64,000 nucleotides of DNA, taken from Reichenbachiella ulvae. Its GTDB lineage: Bacteria; Bacteroidota; Bacteroidia; Cytophagales; Cyclobacteriaceae. Numbering within the stretch: position 1 is the first letter of the stretch; each line of letters starts with the position of its first letter. The stretch covers positions 4,402,001-4,466,000 of the forward strand of contig NZ_JAOYOD010000001.1 in the NCBI RefSeq assembly GCF_025833875.1. Direction: 5' to 3'. A program made the position numbers and the translations under genes. Shown in pieces: positions 16,566 to 26,694 of this stretch. The notes beneath the pieces are model-generated. The model worked only from the letters and a program-made list of their open reading frames with translations, was not told the DNA's origin and made no database searches.

Positions 16566-18017
16566 GTGAGTACCGAAAAACGCACCAAAATACTGGACAT
16601 ACTCCAATCGGGAGAGGTTGGATCCAGTGCGCTTGTCAAGGGATGGATTAGAACCAAGAGGCAAAACAAGAACGTCGCGTTCATTGCCCTCAACGATGGC
16701 TCTACCCTCAATAACCTTCAGCTGGTAGCGGATCCCAATGAGATTGAGGAATCACTGCTGCGTCGCTGTACCACAGGAGCGAGTATCGCTGCTAGAGGTG
16801 AGTTGGTCGCTTCTCAAGGCTCTGGCCAAAAAGTAGAACTGATCGTAAAGTCACTCGAAATACTAGGCGAGGCAGATCCAGAAAAATATCCACTGCAGCC
16901 TAAAAAGCACTCGATGGAATTCCTTCGCGAGATCGCACACCTGCGCCCTCGTACCAACACCTTTGGTGCTGTGTTCAGAGTCAGACATGCGATGATCTAT
17001 GCGGTACACAAGTTCTTCAACGACAAAGGATTTTATAACATCCACACGCCGATCATCACTGCATCGGATGCAGAAGGAGCAGGAGAGACCTTCAAGGTCA
17101 CGACTCTAGACCTCAACAATGTGCCTAAAACCGAGGAAGGCAAAGTAGATCACGAACAGGATTTCTTCGAAAGAGAAACTAACCTCACCGTATCGGGTCA
17201 GCTCGAAGGAGAACTAGCAGCTATGGCACTAGGCAATATTTATACTTTCGGACCGACTTTCCGTGCCGAAAATTCTAATACTACCCGTCACCTGGCAGAA
17301 TTCTGGATGATCGAACCGGAGATGGCTTTTTATGATCTGGACGACAATGCAGACCTGGCTGAAGAAATGCTGCAATACCTGGTGCAATATGCCCTGGACA
17401 ACTGTGCGGATGATCTGAAGTTCCTTCATGATCGTGAGGTAGAAGAAAATAAAAACAAGAAAGAAGCAGATCGACCAGACATGTACTTGATGGATCGATT
17501 AAAGTTCGTCGTAGACAATGCATTCGAACGAGTAACCTATACGGAAGCCATCGACATTCTGCGCAACTCTAAGCCTAACAAGAAGAAGAAGTTCAACTAC
17601 CTGATAGAAGGCTGGGGAGCAGATCTTCAGTCGGAGCATGAGCGCTATCTGGTAGAAAAGCACTTCAAAAAACCTGTGATCCTTACAGATTACCCAAAGG
17701 ACATCAAGGCCTTCTACATGCGTCAAAACGATGATGATAAAACTGTAGCGGCGATGGACATCCTCTTCCCAGGCATTGGGGAGATCGTAGGGGGAGCGCA
17801 GCGTGAAGAAAGAATGGATAAGCTAACTACTCGCATGGAAGAGATGGGCATCCCAAGCGAAGAGCTATGGTGGTATCTGGATACGCGTAGATTTGGTTCC
17901 GCTCCACACAGTGGTTTCGGACTGGGCTTTGAGCGAATGATCCTCTTCGTCACCGGCATGACCAACATCCGTGACGTGATCCCATTCCCACGTACTCCGG
18001 GTAACGCAGAGTTTTAA
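16566..18017 (+). CDS. asnS: Asparaginyl-tRNA synthetase
   Basis: A 483-residue class IIb aminoacyl-tRNA synthetase that charges tRNA-Asn. The N-terminal OB-fold anticodon-binding domain ([23 protein letters not shown]) is followed by the catalytic domain with motif 2 [21 protein letters not shown] and motif 3 [13 protein letters not shown], ending in the family tail [15 protein letters not shown]. The start codon is GTG at 16566. The TTRHLAEF motif 2 form points to AsnRS rather than AspRS. It stands alone after the toxin-antitoxin terminator and before a 439-bp non-coding stretch. Confidence 0.97.
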   Translation: MSTEKRTKILDILQSGEVGSSALVKGWIRTKRQNKNVAFIALNDGSTLNNLQLVADPNEIEESLLRRCTTGASIAARGELVASQGSGQKVELIVKSLEILGEADPEKYPLQPKKHSMEFLREIAHLRPRTNTFGAVFRVRHAMIYAVHKFFNDKGFYNIHTPIITASDAEGAGETFKVTTLDLNNVPKTEEGKVDHEQDFFERETNLTVSGQLEGELAAMALGNIYTFGPTFRAENSNTTRHLAEFWMIEPEMAFYDLDDNADLAEEMLQYLVQYALDNCADDLKFLHDREVEENKNKKEADRPDMYLMDRLKFVVDNAFERVTYTEAIDILRNSKPNKKKKFNYLIEGWGADLQSEHERYLVEKHFKKPVILTDYPKDIKAFYMRQNDDDKTVAAMDILFPGIGEIVGGAQREERMDKLTTRMEEMGIPSEELWWYLDTRRFGSAPHSGFGLGFERMILFVTGMTNIRDVIPFPRTPGNAEF

Positions 18018-18456
18018 AAAACAATACAGAAGCCTGTCTCTGAATAGTCGTCATATCGAAGCGCAGCGAGATATCTCATTCGGTCTTGTAGGCCGAATGA
18101 GAATTCTCCTAACAAACCAATGACGTGTCGCAACCTGAGGATCGCTTTAGATTTCTACAAAGTACCAATGACGGGGAAAGAAATCGACAATGCTTTTCTA
18201 GCTAGATTCCTGCCTGTCAACTTTTTATGATCAGACTCAGGTCTATCAAAGGCTAACGATCAAAGAGGGGTAAACCTCTTTGACGTTTAACCCAAAATTA
18301 TCATTAGAAAATCTATTATATACACAACTCGCTTCAAATCAAACACTTCGTTTCGTTTGACTCAATCACCATAGCGATGCTATGCCTTTTTTACCAAACT
18401 TCTTGATTTATTGCGATTTGCGCCTTCATGACGAAGTTCTAAAGACAAATTTGGGT
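18018..18456. repeat. Hairpin-rich non-coding stretch, probable dispersed intergenic repeat
   Basis: No gene is supported here. Three perfect hairpins are visible: CTCATTCGG/CCGAATGAG (18075-18083 and 18093-18101), TCAAAGAGG/CCTCTTTGA (18260-18268 and 18275-18283) and CATAGC/GCTATG followed by a T-run (18370-18375, 18379-18384, T-run to 18392). The phrase CCAATGACG occurs twice (near 18118 and 18165). The first hairpin with its flanks looks like the multi-copy intergenic elements seen in Bacteroidota genomes; copy number cannot be checked in one window. The third may terminate asnS transcription. Confidence 0.5.
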
Positions 18457-19476
18457 TTAGGCAAAAAACCAATAGTCCTCGACTGGCTTTTTATTCCAGG
18501 CTTTAAGCATAGCTTTGATTTCTTCTTTGCCATCGGGGGAGGATACTACGATCATGATCTGAGGATGATCGAGAGTGGGGATCACGTCGAAGTGCTCCAT
18601 GCGTATGCCGTAGACGTCCTTTCCGATCTTGCGCTCATTGTCGCATACCCAGTGAAAGGTGTCTTGATGATCCAGCAGGATCTTGGCCATGTCTTTGCCA
18701 TTGCGGCCAGCTCCCCATAGTACAAGGGGTCGGCTTCTGTCTCTATCTAGCTCGTAGAAGAATCGGGTCTTCAGGTCAAAATAGCGGTTGTCCTTGTATT
18801 CGTCCCAGGTGCGAGAGATGCGATTGGAGCGGTCGCGCCAGTGGTGCAGCACCACGTCGATCCCAATGATTTTGAGTTGGGCACGGTAGAAGCGAAAGCT
18901 CAGGTCATAGTCCTCCGGATAGACGATCGGATCAAAAGCGCCTACATGATCAAAGTCCTCTCGATGGATGATCCATGAGTGGGAGGGGATCACGCATTCG
19001 GTATAGATTTCTTCATAGTGGGCGGATCGACGGGCGACATCATTGAGCCAGCGCTCGTAGCGGCGGAAGCCATCTCCTACTTCGCCCTCGTCCACGAAAT
19101 GTTCTGTGCCACCAGCGATCACATGGCCTTTGCCGTACTTTAGCCATTCCTTGACCAGAATCTCCAGCTTGTCGTGGGGCATCATGTCGTCCGAGTCCAT
19201 GCGGTTAATCAGCGTGCCTTTGGCTTGTGCATAGGCTACTTGCAGCGTAGGGATCAGTCGGGGACGATCGCTATCAAACACTCGAACCCGAGGGTCCTTC
19301 TCGGCATAGCTGCGCAGAATATCTGGAGTCGCATCCGTGCTGTGGTCGTTTACAGCGATCAGCTCCCAGTTGGGGTAGGTCTGTGCCAATATCGAATCCA
19401 GACATGCCGGCAGATAAGGCTCAGTGTCCTTGACTGCCATGATGATGGATACTAATGGTGTATGGTTTTCAATCAA
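18457..19476 (-). CDS. GT2 glycosyltransferase with C-terminal Rossmann-like domain
   Basis: A 339-residue protein. Residues about 9-230 are a family 2 glycosyltransferase: VSIIMAVKDTEPYL, NDHSTDAT, NRMDSDDMM (the DxD metal site) and the acceptor-side segment YPEDYDLSFRFY. Residues about 255-339 begin PLVLWGAGRNGKDMA and have the look of a nucleotide-binding or CoA-binding-like Rossmann unit. The start is TTG at 19476, as the first beta-strand VSIIM would be lost with the next ATG. It is 11 bp after lipA on the same strand and probably cotranscribed. The sugar and acceptor are unknown; there is no membrane helix, so it acts in the cytoplasm. Confidence 0.85.
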   Translation of the reverse strand: MIENHTPLVSIIMAVKDTEPYLPACLDSILAQTYPNWELIAVNDHSTDATPDILRSYAEKDPRVRVFDSDRPRLIPTLQVAYAQAKGTLINRMDSDDMMPHDKLEILVKEWLKYGKGHVIAGGTEHFVDEGEVGDGFRRYERWLNDVARRSAHYEEIYTECVIPSHSWIIHREDFDHVGAFDPIVYPEDYDLSFRFYRAQLKIIGIDVVLHHWRDRSNRISRTWDEYKDNRYFDLKTRFFYELDRDRSRPLVLWGAGRNGKDMAKILLDHQDTFHWVCDNERKIGKDVYGIRMEHFDVIPTLDHPQIMIVVSSPDGKEEIKAMLKAWNKKPVEDYWFFA

Positions 19477-19487
19477 AAATCCGGGGA

Positions 19488-20372
19488 TTAGATCGGCACA
19501 TTGACGTGACGCTCGGCGTGGTACGACGAACGTACGAGAGGTGCAGACTCTACATATTTCAATCCTCTTTTCAGTCCTTCTTCTTTGTACTTGTCGAACT
19601 GATCCGGGTGGATGAATTCTGCCACTTCGATGTGCATCTTGGTAGGCTGTAGGTACTGTCCTAGCGTCAGGATGTCCAGACCGTGAGCGACCAGGTCGTC
19701 CATTGCCTTGTATACTTCATCCTCTGTCTCGCCCAGTCCCAACATGATACCCGATTTAGTTCTTTGCTTAGCCTCCTTCGTCAATTTGATTTGATCGAGG
19801 CTTCTTTGATATTTGGCCTGTGGACGTACTCTTCTGTAGAGTCTTTCGACTGTTTCCATGTTGTGAGACACGACTTCTTGCCCCGCTTCGAACATGCGGT
19901 AGAGGGCATCCCAGTTTCCTTTGACATCCGGAATCAAAGTCTCTATGGTTGTTTCAGGCGCGAGTCTTTTGGTGTGGTAGACGGTTTGGTACCAGATTTC
20001 TGCTCCACGATCTTTCAGCTCATCACGGTTGACAGAGGTCAGTACCGCATGCTTTACGCCCATGGTTTTGATGGCCTCTGCTACTCGGATAGGCTCCTGC
20101 TCGTCGTACTCTGGTGGACGACCGGTGGCCACCGCGCAGAAGGTACAGCTACGTGTACATACATTACCCAGGATCATGAAAGTGGCTGTTCCGGCACCCC
20201 AGCATTCACCCATGTTCGGACAGTTACCGCTCTCACAGATGGTATGGAGCTTGTTTTCGTCCACTACCTTTCTCACACTGGCATATTCCTTTCCTACTGG
20301 GAGTTTTACTCTCAGCCAATCAGGTTTTTGTCTTTTCTTGGGTTGCTCGTTTACTACCGGTAACTCGATCAT
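19488..20372 (-). CDS. lipA: Lipoyl synthase
   Basis: A 294-residue radical SAM enzyme that inserts two sulfurs into octanoyl groups on lipoyl-dependent enzymes. The auxiliary 4Fe-4S cluster is held by Cys46, Cys51 and Cys57 ([12 protein letters not shown]), and the radical SAM cluster by Cys72, Cys76 and Cys79 (CTRSCTFC). The C-terminal RSS motif that supplies the Ser ligand is present near residue 280. Length and order are standard. LipB is not in the window. Confidence 0.97.
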   Translation of the reverse strand: MIELPVVNEQPKKRQKPDWLRVKLPVGKEYASVRKVVDENKLHTICESGNCPNMGECWGAGTATFMILGNVCTRSCTFCAVATGRPPEYDEQEPIRVAEAIKTMGVKHAVLTSVNRDELKDRGAEIWYQTVYHTKRLAPETTIETLIPDVKGNWDALYRMFEAGQEVVSHNMETVERLYRRVRPQAKYQRSLDQIKLTKEAKQRTKSGIMLGLGETEDEVYKAMDDLVAHGLDILTLGQYLQPTKMHIEVAEFIHPDQFDKYKEEGLKRGLKYVESAPLVRSSYHAERHVNVPI

Positions 20373-20443
20373 GATTTTTTAGCTTTGTGCAAAGAAACAC
20401 ACTAAGCGCATATTTTCATAGTCCGACCTTGTCTGTGTTGGAC

Positions 20444-21145
20444 TTATCTTCGACTTCCGTAGAAAATGGTGATGTAGGCAGAGAGGAAAACGGCCTTGTT
20501 GTCTTCGCGCGGCATTAGCTCGATTTCTTTGGTAAAGGCCTCTATCAAAGCTCCTATTTCGAAACCTGTGACATTACTCTTGAAAGCACCCATTTCGAAA
20601 AGTAACCCGGCTCGTGCATTGACTCCAAAAGCCAGTTCGGATTCACCTAGTCCTTCAAAAACATGACCGGTTCGCGCAATGGAATTCCAGGTAGGGAAAT
20701 CTTCGAAGCTAAACTGCTTGCTATCCCCATTGCCATCCTGTACATAGTAGGGTGCAATCACGCCCAAAGTCGGTCCGATCGAGTAGTTAAAGTTGATCTG
20801 CACGCCCTTGTCCGGAGCTTTTTTGAATAGCAGGTGATCAAAGCCATATTGAGCACGAATGCTGTAAAGAAAGTTGGACTTACCATAGATAAATTGGCTC
20901 TGTCCGTTCGAAATTCGATTTTCTTTTGGATGCTTGACATTCATGAGCTCAAATCCAATGCTTCGAAATTTCTTTTCACCTCTAGCGCTGGACCAGCGAA
21001 ACATGAAACCGCCAATCAGTCCGCCATTGGTGTTTTTGTTAATGCCCCAGATGAATTCTTTGGTGTATTCATAATTGCCATCTGTCTGGGCCAGTAGGTG
21101 TTGACTCAGTAAGAGAAAAGTAAATAGGACAGCAATTTTTTTCAT
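20444..21145 (-). CDS. Predicted outer-membrane beta-barrel protein
   Basis: A 233-residue exported protein with a signal peptide ending HLLAQ. The remainder has alternating hydrophobic and polar segments rich in aromatic residues and glycine (KSNFLYSIRAQYGFD, VQINFNYSIGPTLGV, VFLSAYITIFYGSRR), the pattern of a small beta-barrel. The last residues end in an aromatic-containing strand, as outer-membrane insertion usually requires. I do not recognise a named family; similar conserved proteins are common in Cytophagales. A weak hairpin AGTCC/GGACT (20420-20444) overlaps its stop codon and may be a terminator. Confidence 0.7.
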   Translation of the reverse strand: MKKIAVLFTFLLLSQHLLAQTDGNYEYTKEFIWGINKNTNGGLIGGFMFRWSSARGEKKFRSIGFELMNVKHPKENRISNGQSQFIYGKSNFLYSIRAQYGFDHLLFKKAPDKGVQINFNYSIGPTLGVIAPYYVQDGNGDSKQFSFEDFPTWNSIARTGHVFEGLGESELAFGVNARAGLLFEMGAFKSNVTGFEIGALIEAFTKEIELMPREDNKAVFLSAYITIFYGSRR

Positions 21146-21322
21146 TCATATTCCATTTGGGATTCAATAATAAAGATAAACAAATCGAATTACTAACTTT
21201 CGAATTAGCCGGGACTGAAATCTGCCATTTTTGTCTTGGATGGGTTTTGTAAATCCGCTCTGAGCAAAATTGAACGCAACACTATGCCTCTCTCTTCGTT
21301 TGCTCAATTTGAATTAAAACTT

Positions 21323-21787
21323 ATGAGAAAGCTTTTCTTTTCCTTTGCTCTTTTGATATTTCTGGCTGCCTGTTCGGAGGAGGCACCAAAAAATAAAATA
21401 TTCGCCATTCATGGAGTGGCCATAGATGGTTATGATCCGGTTGCCTATTTCGAATCAGGAGAGGCCATCCTTGGCGACCCGAGTTTGAGAGTCGACCGAG
21501 GGGATGTGACCTATCATTTTTTAAATGGAGACAACCAGCTACTATTCGAAAAAAATCCTGAAAAATATTTGCCTGCCTATGGGGGCTGGTGTGCTTATGC
21601 CATAGCTGAAAACAACACCAAAATGCAGCCTGACCCTACCCTATGGAAGATTCAGGATGGTAAGTTGTTGCTCTTTTATGACGATTGGACTAGCAAGATA
21701 ACCGGATCGTTGTTGGAGGAATGGGAGACCCAGCCAGAGGAATACGAGGAGAAAGCAGATGCCAATTGGTCTAAGATGCATCCCTAA
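21323..21787 (+). CDS. YHS-domain lipoprotein
   Basis: A 154-residue lipoprotein (lipobox LAAC in MRKLFFSFALLIFLAAC). The ATG at 21323 begins this signal; a longer upstream reading from 21236 is rejected because it buries the signal. The mature part contains a YHS-like domain: VAIDGYDPVAYFESG, VTYHFLNGDNQLLFEKNPEKYLP and YGGWCAYAIAE. YHS domains are linked to metal-binding proteins, and the pattern of this protein is widespread as an uncharacterised periplasmic family. It is divergent from the preceding gene and 81 bp upstream of cysS. Confidence 0.82.
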   Translation: MRKLFFSFALLIFLAACSEEAPKNKIFAIHGVAIDGYDPVAYFESGEAILGDPSLRVDRGDVTYHFLNGDNQLLFEKNPEKYLPAYGGWCAYAIAENNTKMQPDPTLWKIQDGKLLLFYDDWTSKITGSLLEEWETQPEEYEEKADANWSKMHP

Positions 21788-21868
21788 AGTCAATATTTTG
21801 GAGGCATAACTTTTTTCCTTGCCTTCGTATAAGCAATTTTGCAACTTCATTTTAGTAATAGCTAATCG

Positions 21869-23359
21869 ATGCTCAAGGATCTAAGAATCAACAATTCACT
21901 TACTGGTAAAAAAGAACTTTTCGAACCCATCCATGCACCCTTCGTGGGGATGTACGTGTGTGGCCCCACCGTTTACAGCGATGTACACCTGGGCAACGTT
22001 CGAACTTTCGTCAGCTTTGATGTCATATTTAGATACCTCAAGCATCTCGGTTACAAGGTGCGCTATGTGCGTAATATCACGGATGTAGGACATCTGGTGA
22101 ATGATGCTGACTCTGGAGAAGATAAAATTGCCAAGAAGGCAAAATTGGAAAACATAGAGCCGATGGAAGTGGTGCAGCGATACACGCAGGACTTTCACAT
22201 GGTGATGGACAAATTCAATGCCCTGCCTCCGAGCATCGAACCAAGTGCAACGGGTCATATCCTGGAGCAAATAGAACTGATAGAGGTTTTGATCGAAAAG
22301 GGACTGGCCTACGAAGTGAAGGGCTCAGTGTATTTTGATGTGAAGGCCTATCAGAAAGACCACGACTATGGTAAGCTATCGGGTCGTAAAATCGAAGATT
22401 TGCTGTCCAATACAAGGACCCTGGACGGACAGGATGATAAAAGAGATTCAGTGGACTTTGCGCTTTGGAAGTCCGCAGAGGGTACCGATCACATCATGCG
22501 CTGGAACTCGCCCTGGGGCGAAGGATTCCCGGGCTGGCACCTGGAGTGTACTGTGATGGGAACCAAATACCTGGGCAAGACTTTTGATATTCACGGGGGA
22601 GGAATGGATTTGAAGTTTCCTCATCACGAATGTGAGCTGGCACAGTCCGTAGGCGCACATGGCGAAGATCCTGTCAAATACTGGTTGCACACCAATATGC
22701 TGACCGTCAATGGTCAGAAGATGAGTAAGTCGCTGGGCAACTCATTTTTGCCACACGAATTGTTCTCAGGAGATCACGAGCTGTTGGATCGTCCCTATAG
22801 CCCGATGACGGTAAGGTTCTTTATGCTGCAGTCCCACTATGCGAGCACACTGGATTTTTCTAATGATGCATTGTTTGCTGCACAGAAGGGCTACCGCAAG
22901 CTGATCAATGGTTTGAAGACCTTGAGAAAAATAGAGGTGACAGATGAAACTGCCGAGCCAAACGAAAAGGCCATCAGTCAAATCAATCAGATCTGTGACA
23001 ATTGCTATCGTGCGATGAACGATGATTTCAATACGGCACTGGCGATTGGTCATCTCTTCAATCTTTTGAAAAAGATCAACAATGTCTACATACAGAATCT
23101 TTCGATTGCCGAAATCGGAAAGGACACATTTGAGCGCATGAAGGAGACCTATGAGTCTTTTGTATTAGACGTACTTGGACTGAAAGAGGAAACCAATGTA
23201 GATGTCGATGAGCTGATGGACATCGTGATCAAAGAATATGCTGAGGCGAAAGCAGATAAGAACTACGACAAAGTAGACGCACTCCGCAGCAGCCTGAAGG
23301 AACAGGGCATCATGCTCAAGGACATGAAGACAGGAATCGACTGGGCCTACGAAGAATAA
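21869..23359 (+). CDS. cysS: Cysteinyl-tRNA synthetase
   Basis: A 496-residue class Ia synthetase. The HIGH-type motif is HLGNVRT with the zinc ligand Cys in YVCGPTV just before. Further zinc-site residues are in WHLECTVMG and HHECELAQ, and the KMSKS motif is KMSKSLGN. The C-terminal anticodon-binding DALR-like helices follow ([14 protein letters not shown], then RSSLKEQG). The protein charges tRNA-Cys with cysteine. A short hairpin CTTTGAA/TTCAAAG (23370-23391) lies just after the stop but lacks a T-run. Confidence 0.97.
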   Translation: MLKDLRINNSLTGKKELFEPIHAPFVGMYVCGPTVYSDVHLGNVRTFVSFDVIFRYLKHLGYKVRYVRNITDVGHLVNDADSGEDKIAKKAKLENIEPMEVVQRYTQDFHMVMDKFNALPPSIEPSATGHILEQIELIEVLIEKGLAYEVKGSVYFDVKAYQKDHDYGKLSGRKIEDLLSNTRTLDGQDDKRDSVDFALWKSAEGTDHIMRWNSPWGEGFPGWHLECTVMGTKYLGKTFDIHGGGMDLKFPHHECELAQSVGAHGEDPVKYWLHTNMLTVNGQKMSKSLGNSFLPHELFSGDHELLDRPYSPMTVRFFMLQSHYASTLDFSNDALFAAQKGYRKLINGLKTLRKIEVTDETAEPNEKAISQINQICDNCYRAMNDDFNTALAIGHLFNLLKKINNVYIQNLSIAEIGKDTFERMKETYESFVLDVLGLKEETNVDVDELMDIVIKEYAEAKADKNYDKVDALRSSLKEQGIMLKDMKTGIDWAYEE

Positions 23360-23705
23360 ATTGGGTAGGCTTTGAATTTCAAGCTTCAAAGATTCATGTT
23401 CTAGGTTTCGATGGAATTTGGATGATGATTCTAATGATATTCGCTTATAGCGTTCATAGAAAAGTTAAGGATCAGTCTGTAAAGTTGGGAGGTAAGTAGA
23501 TCCATACATTTCTATACTTAAAAACTGTTAACCTTAACCATTAACATTAAAGGAAATCATCCAATAAGTTTAATAGGAGCGTTTTTTGGTTAACGGTTGG
23601 TGTTATGGTAATAAGTATTCGTCAGATGTTAGGGGGAATGTAAATTCTTAATTTTTCATCTATCCCCCAGAAATACCGACTGATCCAAAGTTAAACCTAC
23701 ATCCA
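23360..23705. other. Non-coding stretch between convergent cysS and antiporter genes
   Basis: No gene is seen. The content is AT-rich. A hairpin with arms CTTTGAA (23370-23376) and TTCAAAG (23385-23391) follows cysS. Three TTAAC units recur at 6-7 base steps (23528-23545). Close to the antiporter end, GGGGGA (23632-23637) can pair with TCCCCC (23663-23668) across a 25-base AT-rich loop, a possible weak terminator for the minus-strand gene. Confidence 0.5.
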
Positions 23706-25646
23706 TCAATTGAAATGATCGAATTTGAGTTGCATTCGATCCAGACTTTCTTTCGACCCTACAAAAGTCACCACATCTCCCACTCTCAAACGGGTAAAGC
23801 CATGTGATATGATCATCTGTCCTGATCTTTGGATGGATAAAATCAAGACATCAGACGGCAATCGAAGGTCTCTGAGGGTGATACCATGTAAACTTGGATC
23901 GAGCAATTCCATATCTCTCGTGTCCTGACCAGGCTCCATACCGAGTAGTAGAGAGGTAGCCTGTGGAGATCGAACATAGTGATCCAAAAGACTCACTATG
24001 GCTGTAGATGGATCCACAATTCGAACACCCAGAGCCAAAAACTTATCAAAATAGCTTCTGTCATCCAGCCTCACGATCAGATCTGGTGTACCAAAATGTT
24101 TGTAAGCCAATTCACAGGCTTCCAGATTTCTTTGATCTGACATCAAGCATACGATGGCTTCAGATTTTTCAGCCTTCATTTCTTTCAGCGAATCGAGACT
24201 CACCCCATCGATGTAATTGATAGTGATTCCTGTCGGTTCTTCGATGGAACCTTTTTCTTTTCTAGTGGCGATCTGGACTTTCCATCCATTTTCCATTAAC
24301 TGACGAGCGAGAGATACGCTCTGAGACTCGAATCCTAATATGATGGCATCTCTCACTCCATCAAACTTGAAAGTGCCTTTGTTTCGGTTTTCGCCGATTT
24401 TTGTCAGTGCGTATTTGAATAGTGGCGGCCCGATCACTTCATTGATGACAATGATAGCGATAATGAAGGCAGCAAAAGCCTGCCCGAAATCCGGGAAGCT
24501 GTTAGATACTACTGCTGTAAGGCCTAATGCTACTCCCGCTTGAGTGATGTAAGGCATCCATCCCAGGTGAATTTGTGGCCATGGATCCTCTGCCATGATT
24601 CCTCCCAAATAATTACCTGCAACTATGGATATCAGTCTTATCAAAAAGAAAATAACAGCTATCAACGAGGCATCCAATAATGCATACAAGGAAAGGCTCG
24701 CACCCGTTAGTGTAAAAAATGCCGCATAAATAATAGGGAATGCCTTATCTAGAATCGACAGGAATTCAGGTTTGTTTTTGGTGTAGTTGGTGACGAAGAA
24801 ACTGGCGATGATGCAGATGATCAGTGGCTCTATGCCCAATTCCGTGCCTATATAGTGTTGTGTATATTCTGCGATAAAGTGGTCAAGTAAATAGACACTA
24901 TATCCGATAAGAATGATCACTGCCATCTTGAAATGGACAATCACTCTCAGGTTCAATATCCAATTCAAAGTCTGGCCCAACAACCAGCCTAATCCAAATG
25001 AGGCGGATAACTCTAATAATAAAATGAGGAGGCTCAGATAGTTAAAATTATCACCGCTGGTAAGACTAAGTGCAAATGAATAACATATCGCAAACAGAAT
25101 GATGACAAAAAAATCGGTGAGAACCGTCACTCCTAAAACCGTTTGCGTCATTGGACCTTTGGCCCGTAGCTCATTGATAATGGCTATGGCACTTGTAGGT
25201 GATCGTGCGACAAAAATGGCACCAGCCAAAATGGATACACTGAGTCGCTCTACAAATTGCATCCCATCCATAAATGGAATGATATCAGAAAAAAAGTAAA
25301 TGGATGTAGAACCAATACCAAAAGTGAAAAGCAATTGACTGATGGTATTCCACTTTATACTTCTGAATTTTGATCTAAGCTCGCGAATATAAAGTTCCGC
25401 ACCAGCAGCAAAGGCTATAAAAGAGAGTGCAACCTCATTTACAAAATTTAGTTGAATGGAACTCTCTTTAGGGATAAGATTCAAAACATAAGGGCCGCAG
25501 ATGATCCCCGTAAACAAAAAACCCGTAATTACTGGTAAATTGATACGTTTAAACTGAGGTGCGATTCTAGAAGCTGCGATGCAAATAATGAGAAATCCAG
25601 CACCTAAAACGATCAATTGTTGATAAGACTCCAAAGAGAAATTCAT
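23706..25646 (-). CDS. CPA2-family cation:proton antiporter with RCK domain
   Basis: A 646-residue KefB-like protein. Residues 1-400 contain about 12-13 membrane helices of the Na+/H+ exchanger fold (INLPVITGFLFTGIICGPYVL, AFAAGAELYIREL, FVARSPTSAIAIINE). Residues about 425-560 are a TrkA-N (RCK) domain that binds nucleotide (ILGFESQSVSLARQLM, RLDDRSYFDKFLALG) and residues about 570-646 are a TrkA-C domain (GITLRDLRLPSDV). This order is typical of K+ or Na+ efflux antiporters gated by NAD(H). The cation is not determined. It is divergent from the TIGR01777 gene with a 106-bp AT-rich gap. Confidence 0.92.
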   Translation of the reverse strand: MNFSLESYQQLIVLGAGFLIICIAASRIAPQFKRINLPVITGFLFTGIICGPYVLNLIPKESSIQLNFVNEVALSFIAFAAGAELYIRELRSKFRSIKWNTISQLLFTFGIGSTSIYFFSDIIPFMDGMQFVERLSVSILAGAIFVARSPTSAIAIINELRAKGPMTQTVLGVTVLTDFFVIILFAICYSFALSLTSGDNFNYLSLLILLLELSASFGLGWLLGQTLNWILNLRVIVHFKMAVIILIGYSVYLLDHFIAEYTQHYIGTELGIEPLIICIIASFFVTNYTKNKPEFLSILDKAFPIIYAAFFTLTGASLSLYALLDASLIAVIFFLIRLISIVAGNYLGGIMAEDPWPQIHLGWMPYITQAGVALGLTAVVSNSFPDFGQAFAAFIIAIIVINEVIGPPLFKYALTKIGENRNKGTFKFDGVRDAIILGFESQSVSLARQLMENGWKVQIATRKEKGSIEEPTGITINYIDGVSLDSLKEMKAEKSEAIVCLMSDQRNLEACELAYKHFGTPDLIVRLDDRSYFDKFLALGVRIVDPSTAIVSLLDHYVRSPQATSLLLGMEPGQDTRDMELLDPSLHGITLRDLRLPSDVLILSIQRSGQMIISHGFTRLRVGDVVTFVGSKESLDRMQLKFDHFN

Positions 25647-25752
25647 GCAGTGGGTTTTAGTTTTGACTAACTGTTAAAATAGTGAATAACTTTAATAATG
25701 TATATCGTTCAACAATTTATATTAACTTAAAAGCTTAAAACAGCTATTTTCT

Positions 25753-26661
25753 ATGATAATCCTTATAACGGGCGGTAATGGGCTCGTCGCTTCTCATTTA
25801 ACGGCATCTCTTTCATCTAAGGGACATAATGTCAGGCTATTAAGCCGTTCCAAATTTCAACATCTCAGCGCAGAGGTTTTCGAGTGGGACATTAACAATG
25901 ACTATATCGAAGAGGGTGCATTGGATGATGTGGAAGTCGTTTTTCATCTGGCAGGTGCAGGTATAGCCGATGAAAAATGGACGGAGGAAAGAAAGAAAGT
26001 CATTTTGGATAGCCGAGTGGAATCCACCAAATTGCTCTGCCGAAAACTGGCTGAAATGAATAAAAAGCCTCGCGTTTTTGTAGGTGCTTCTGCGATGGGA
26101 TTTTATGGATACGAAGATTTCTCCCATTGGTCCAAAGAAGGAGACCCAAGTGGAAAGGGATATTTGGCAGACATCACCAGTGCCTGGGAGGAGGCTGCTG
26201 ATCCTATAAAAGAAATGGGCATCCGTCTGGTTCATGCCAGAATAGGCATGGTGCTGTCGGACCGAGGAGGCGCTTTGATAAAAATGGCTGAGCCTATTCG
26301 TTGGCTGGTAGGAGCACCGCTGGGTTCTGGAAAGCAAATTTGCAATTGGATTCATGTGGAGGATCTGGTAGAGATGCTGATCTTTTTCATGAACAATGAA
26401 AAAATCGAAGGACCTTACAACGCGGTTGCCAGCAACCCTGTGACCAATGCTCAATTGACCAAGATGATTGCAAGGTCGATCAGGCGTCCACTTTGGTTGC
26501 CCAATGTGCCTGCCTTTGTGTTGAAAATTATCTTAGGAGAAATGGCAGAAATAGTTTTGGAAGGTCACCATTTGTCTAATCAAAAGGTCTTGGATAGCGG
26601 TTTTCAATTCAAATACGACAATGCCCAAAAAGCTGTGGAGGATATTCTCGCCCCAGACTAA
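25753..26661 (+). CDS. TIGR01777-family NAD(P)-dependent epimerase-like protein
   Basis: A 302-residue extended SDR (YfcH-like). The N-terminal Rossmann motif is ITGGNGLVASHL with a Gly-rich loop. Typical family features are WDINN, HLAGAGIADEKW, VGASAMGFYG (the Ser/Tyr region), CNWIHVEDLV and a C-terminal domain of unknown function with RRPLWLPNVPAFVLK. Natural substrates of the family are not established; it probably acts on a sugar nucleotide or related molecule in the cytoplasm. It is followed by a possible structured RNA and the LOG-family gene. Confidence 0.92.
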   Translation: MIILITGGNGLVASHLTASLSSKGHNVRLLSRSKFQHLSAEVFEWDINNDYIEEGALDDVEVVFHLAGAGIADEKWTEERKKVILDSRVESTKLLCRKLAEMNKKPRVFVGASAMGFYGYEDFSHWSKEGDPSGKGYLADITSAWEEAADPIKEMGIRLVHARIGMVLSDRGGALIKMAEPIRWLVGAPLGSGKQICNWIHVEDLVEMLIFFMNNEKIEGPYNAVASNPVTNAQLTKMIARSIRRPLWLPNVPAFVLKIILGEMAEIVLEGHHLSNQKVLDSGFQFKYDNAQKAVEDILAPD

Positions 26662-26680
26662 AGCTTACTCTTTTAATTTA

Positions 26681-26688
26681 TAAATTTG
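26681..26688 (+). promoter_or_regulatory. Bacteroidota -7 box upstream of the structured RNA candidate
   Basis: TAAATTTG is an exact TAnnTTTG core. Transcription would begin near 26695, right at the left edge of the rod-shaped stretch at 26702-26775, and 124 bp before the LOG gene. No clear -33 TTTG is seen. Confidence 0.45.
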
Positions 26689-26694
26689 CGCGCT

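Noticed and set aside
19683-20363. A 226-codon open frame opposite lipA
   Set aside because: lipA has all its cluster ligands on the other strand; the antisense frame shows no motif.
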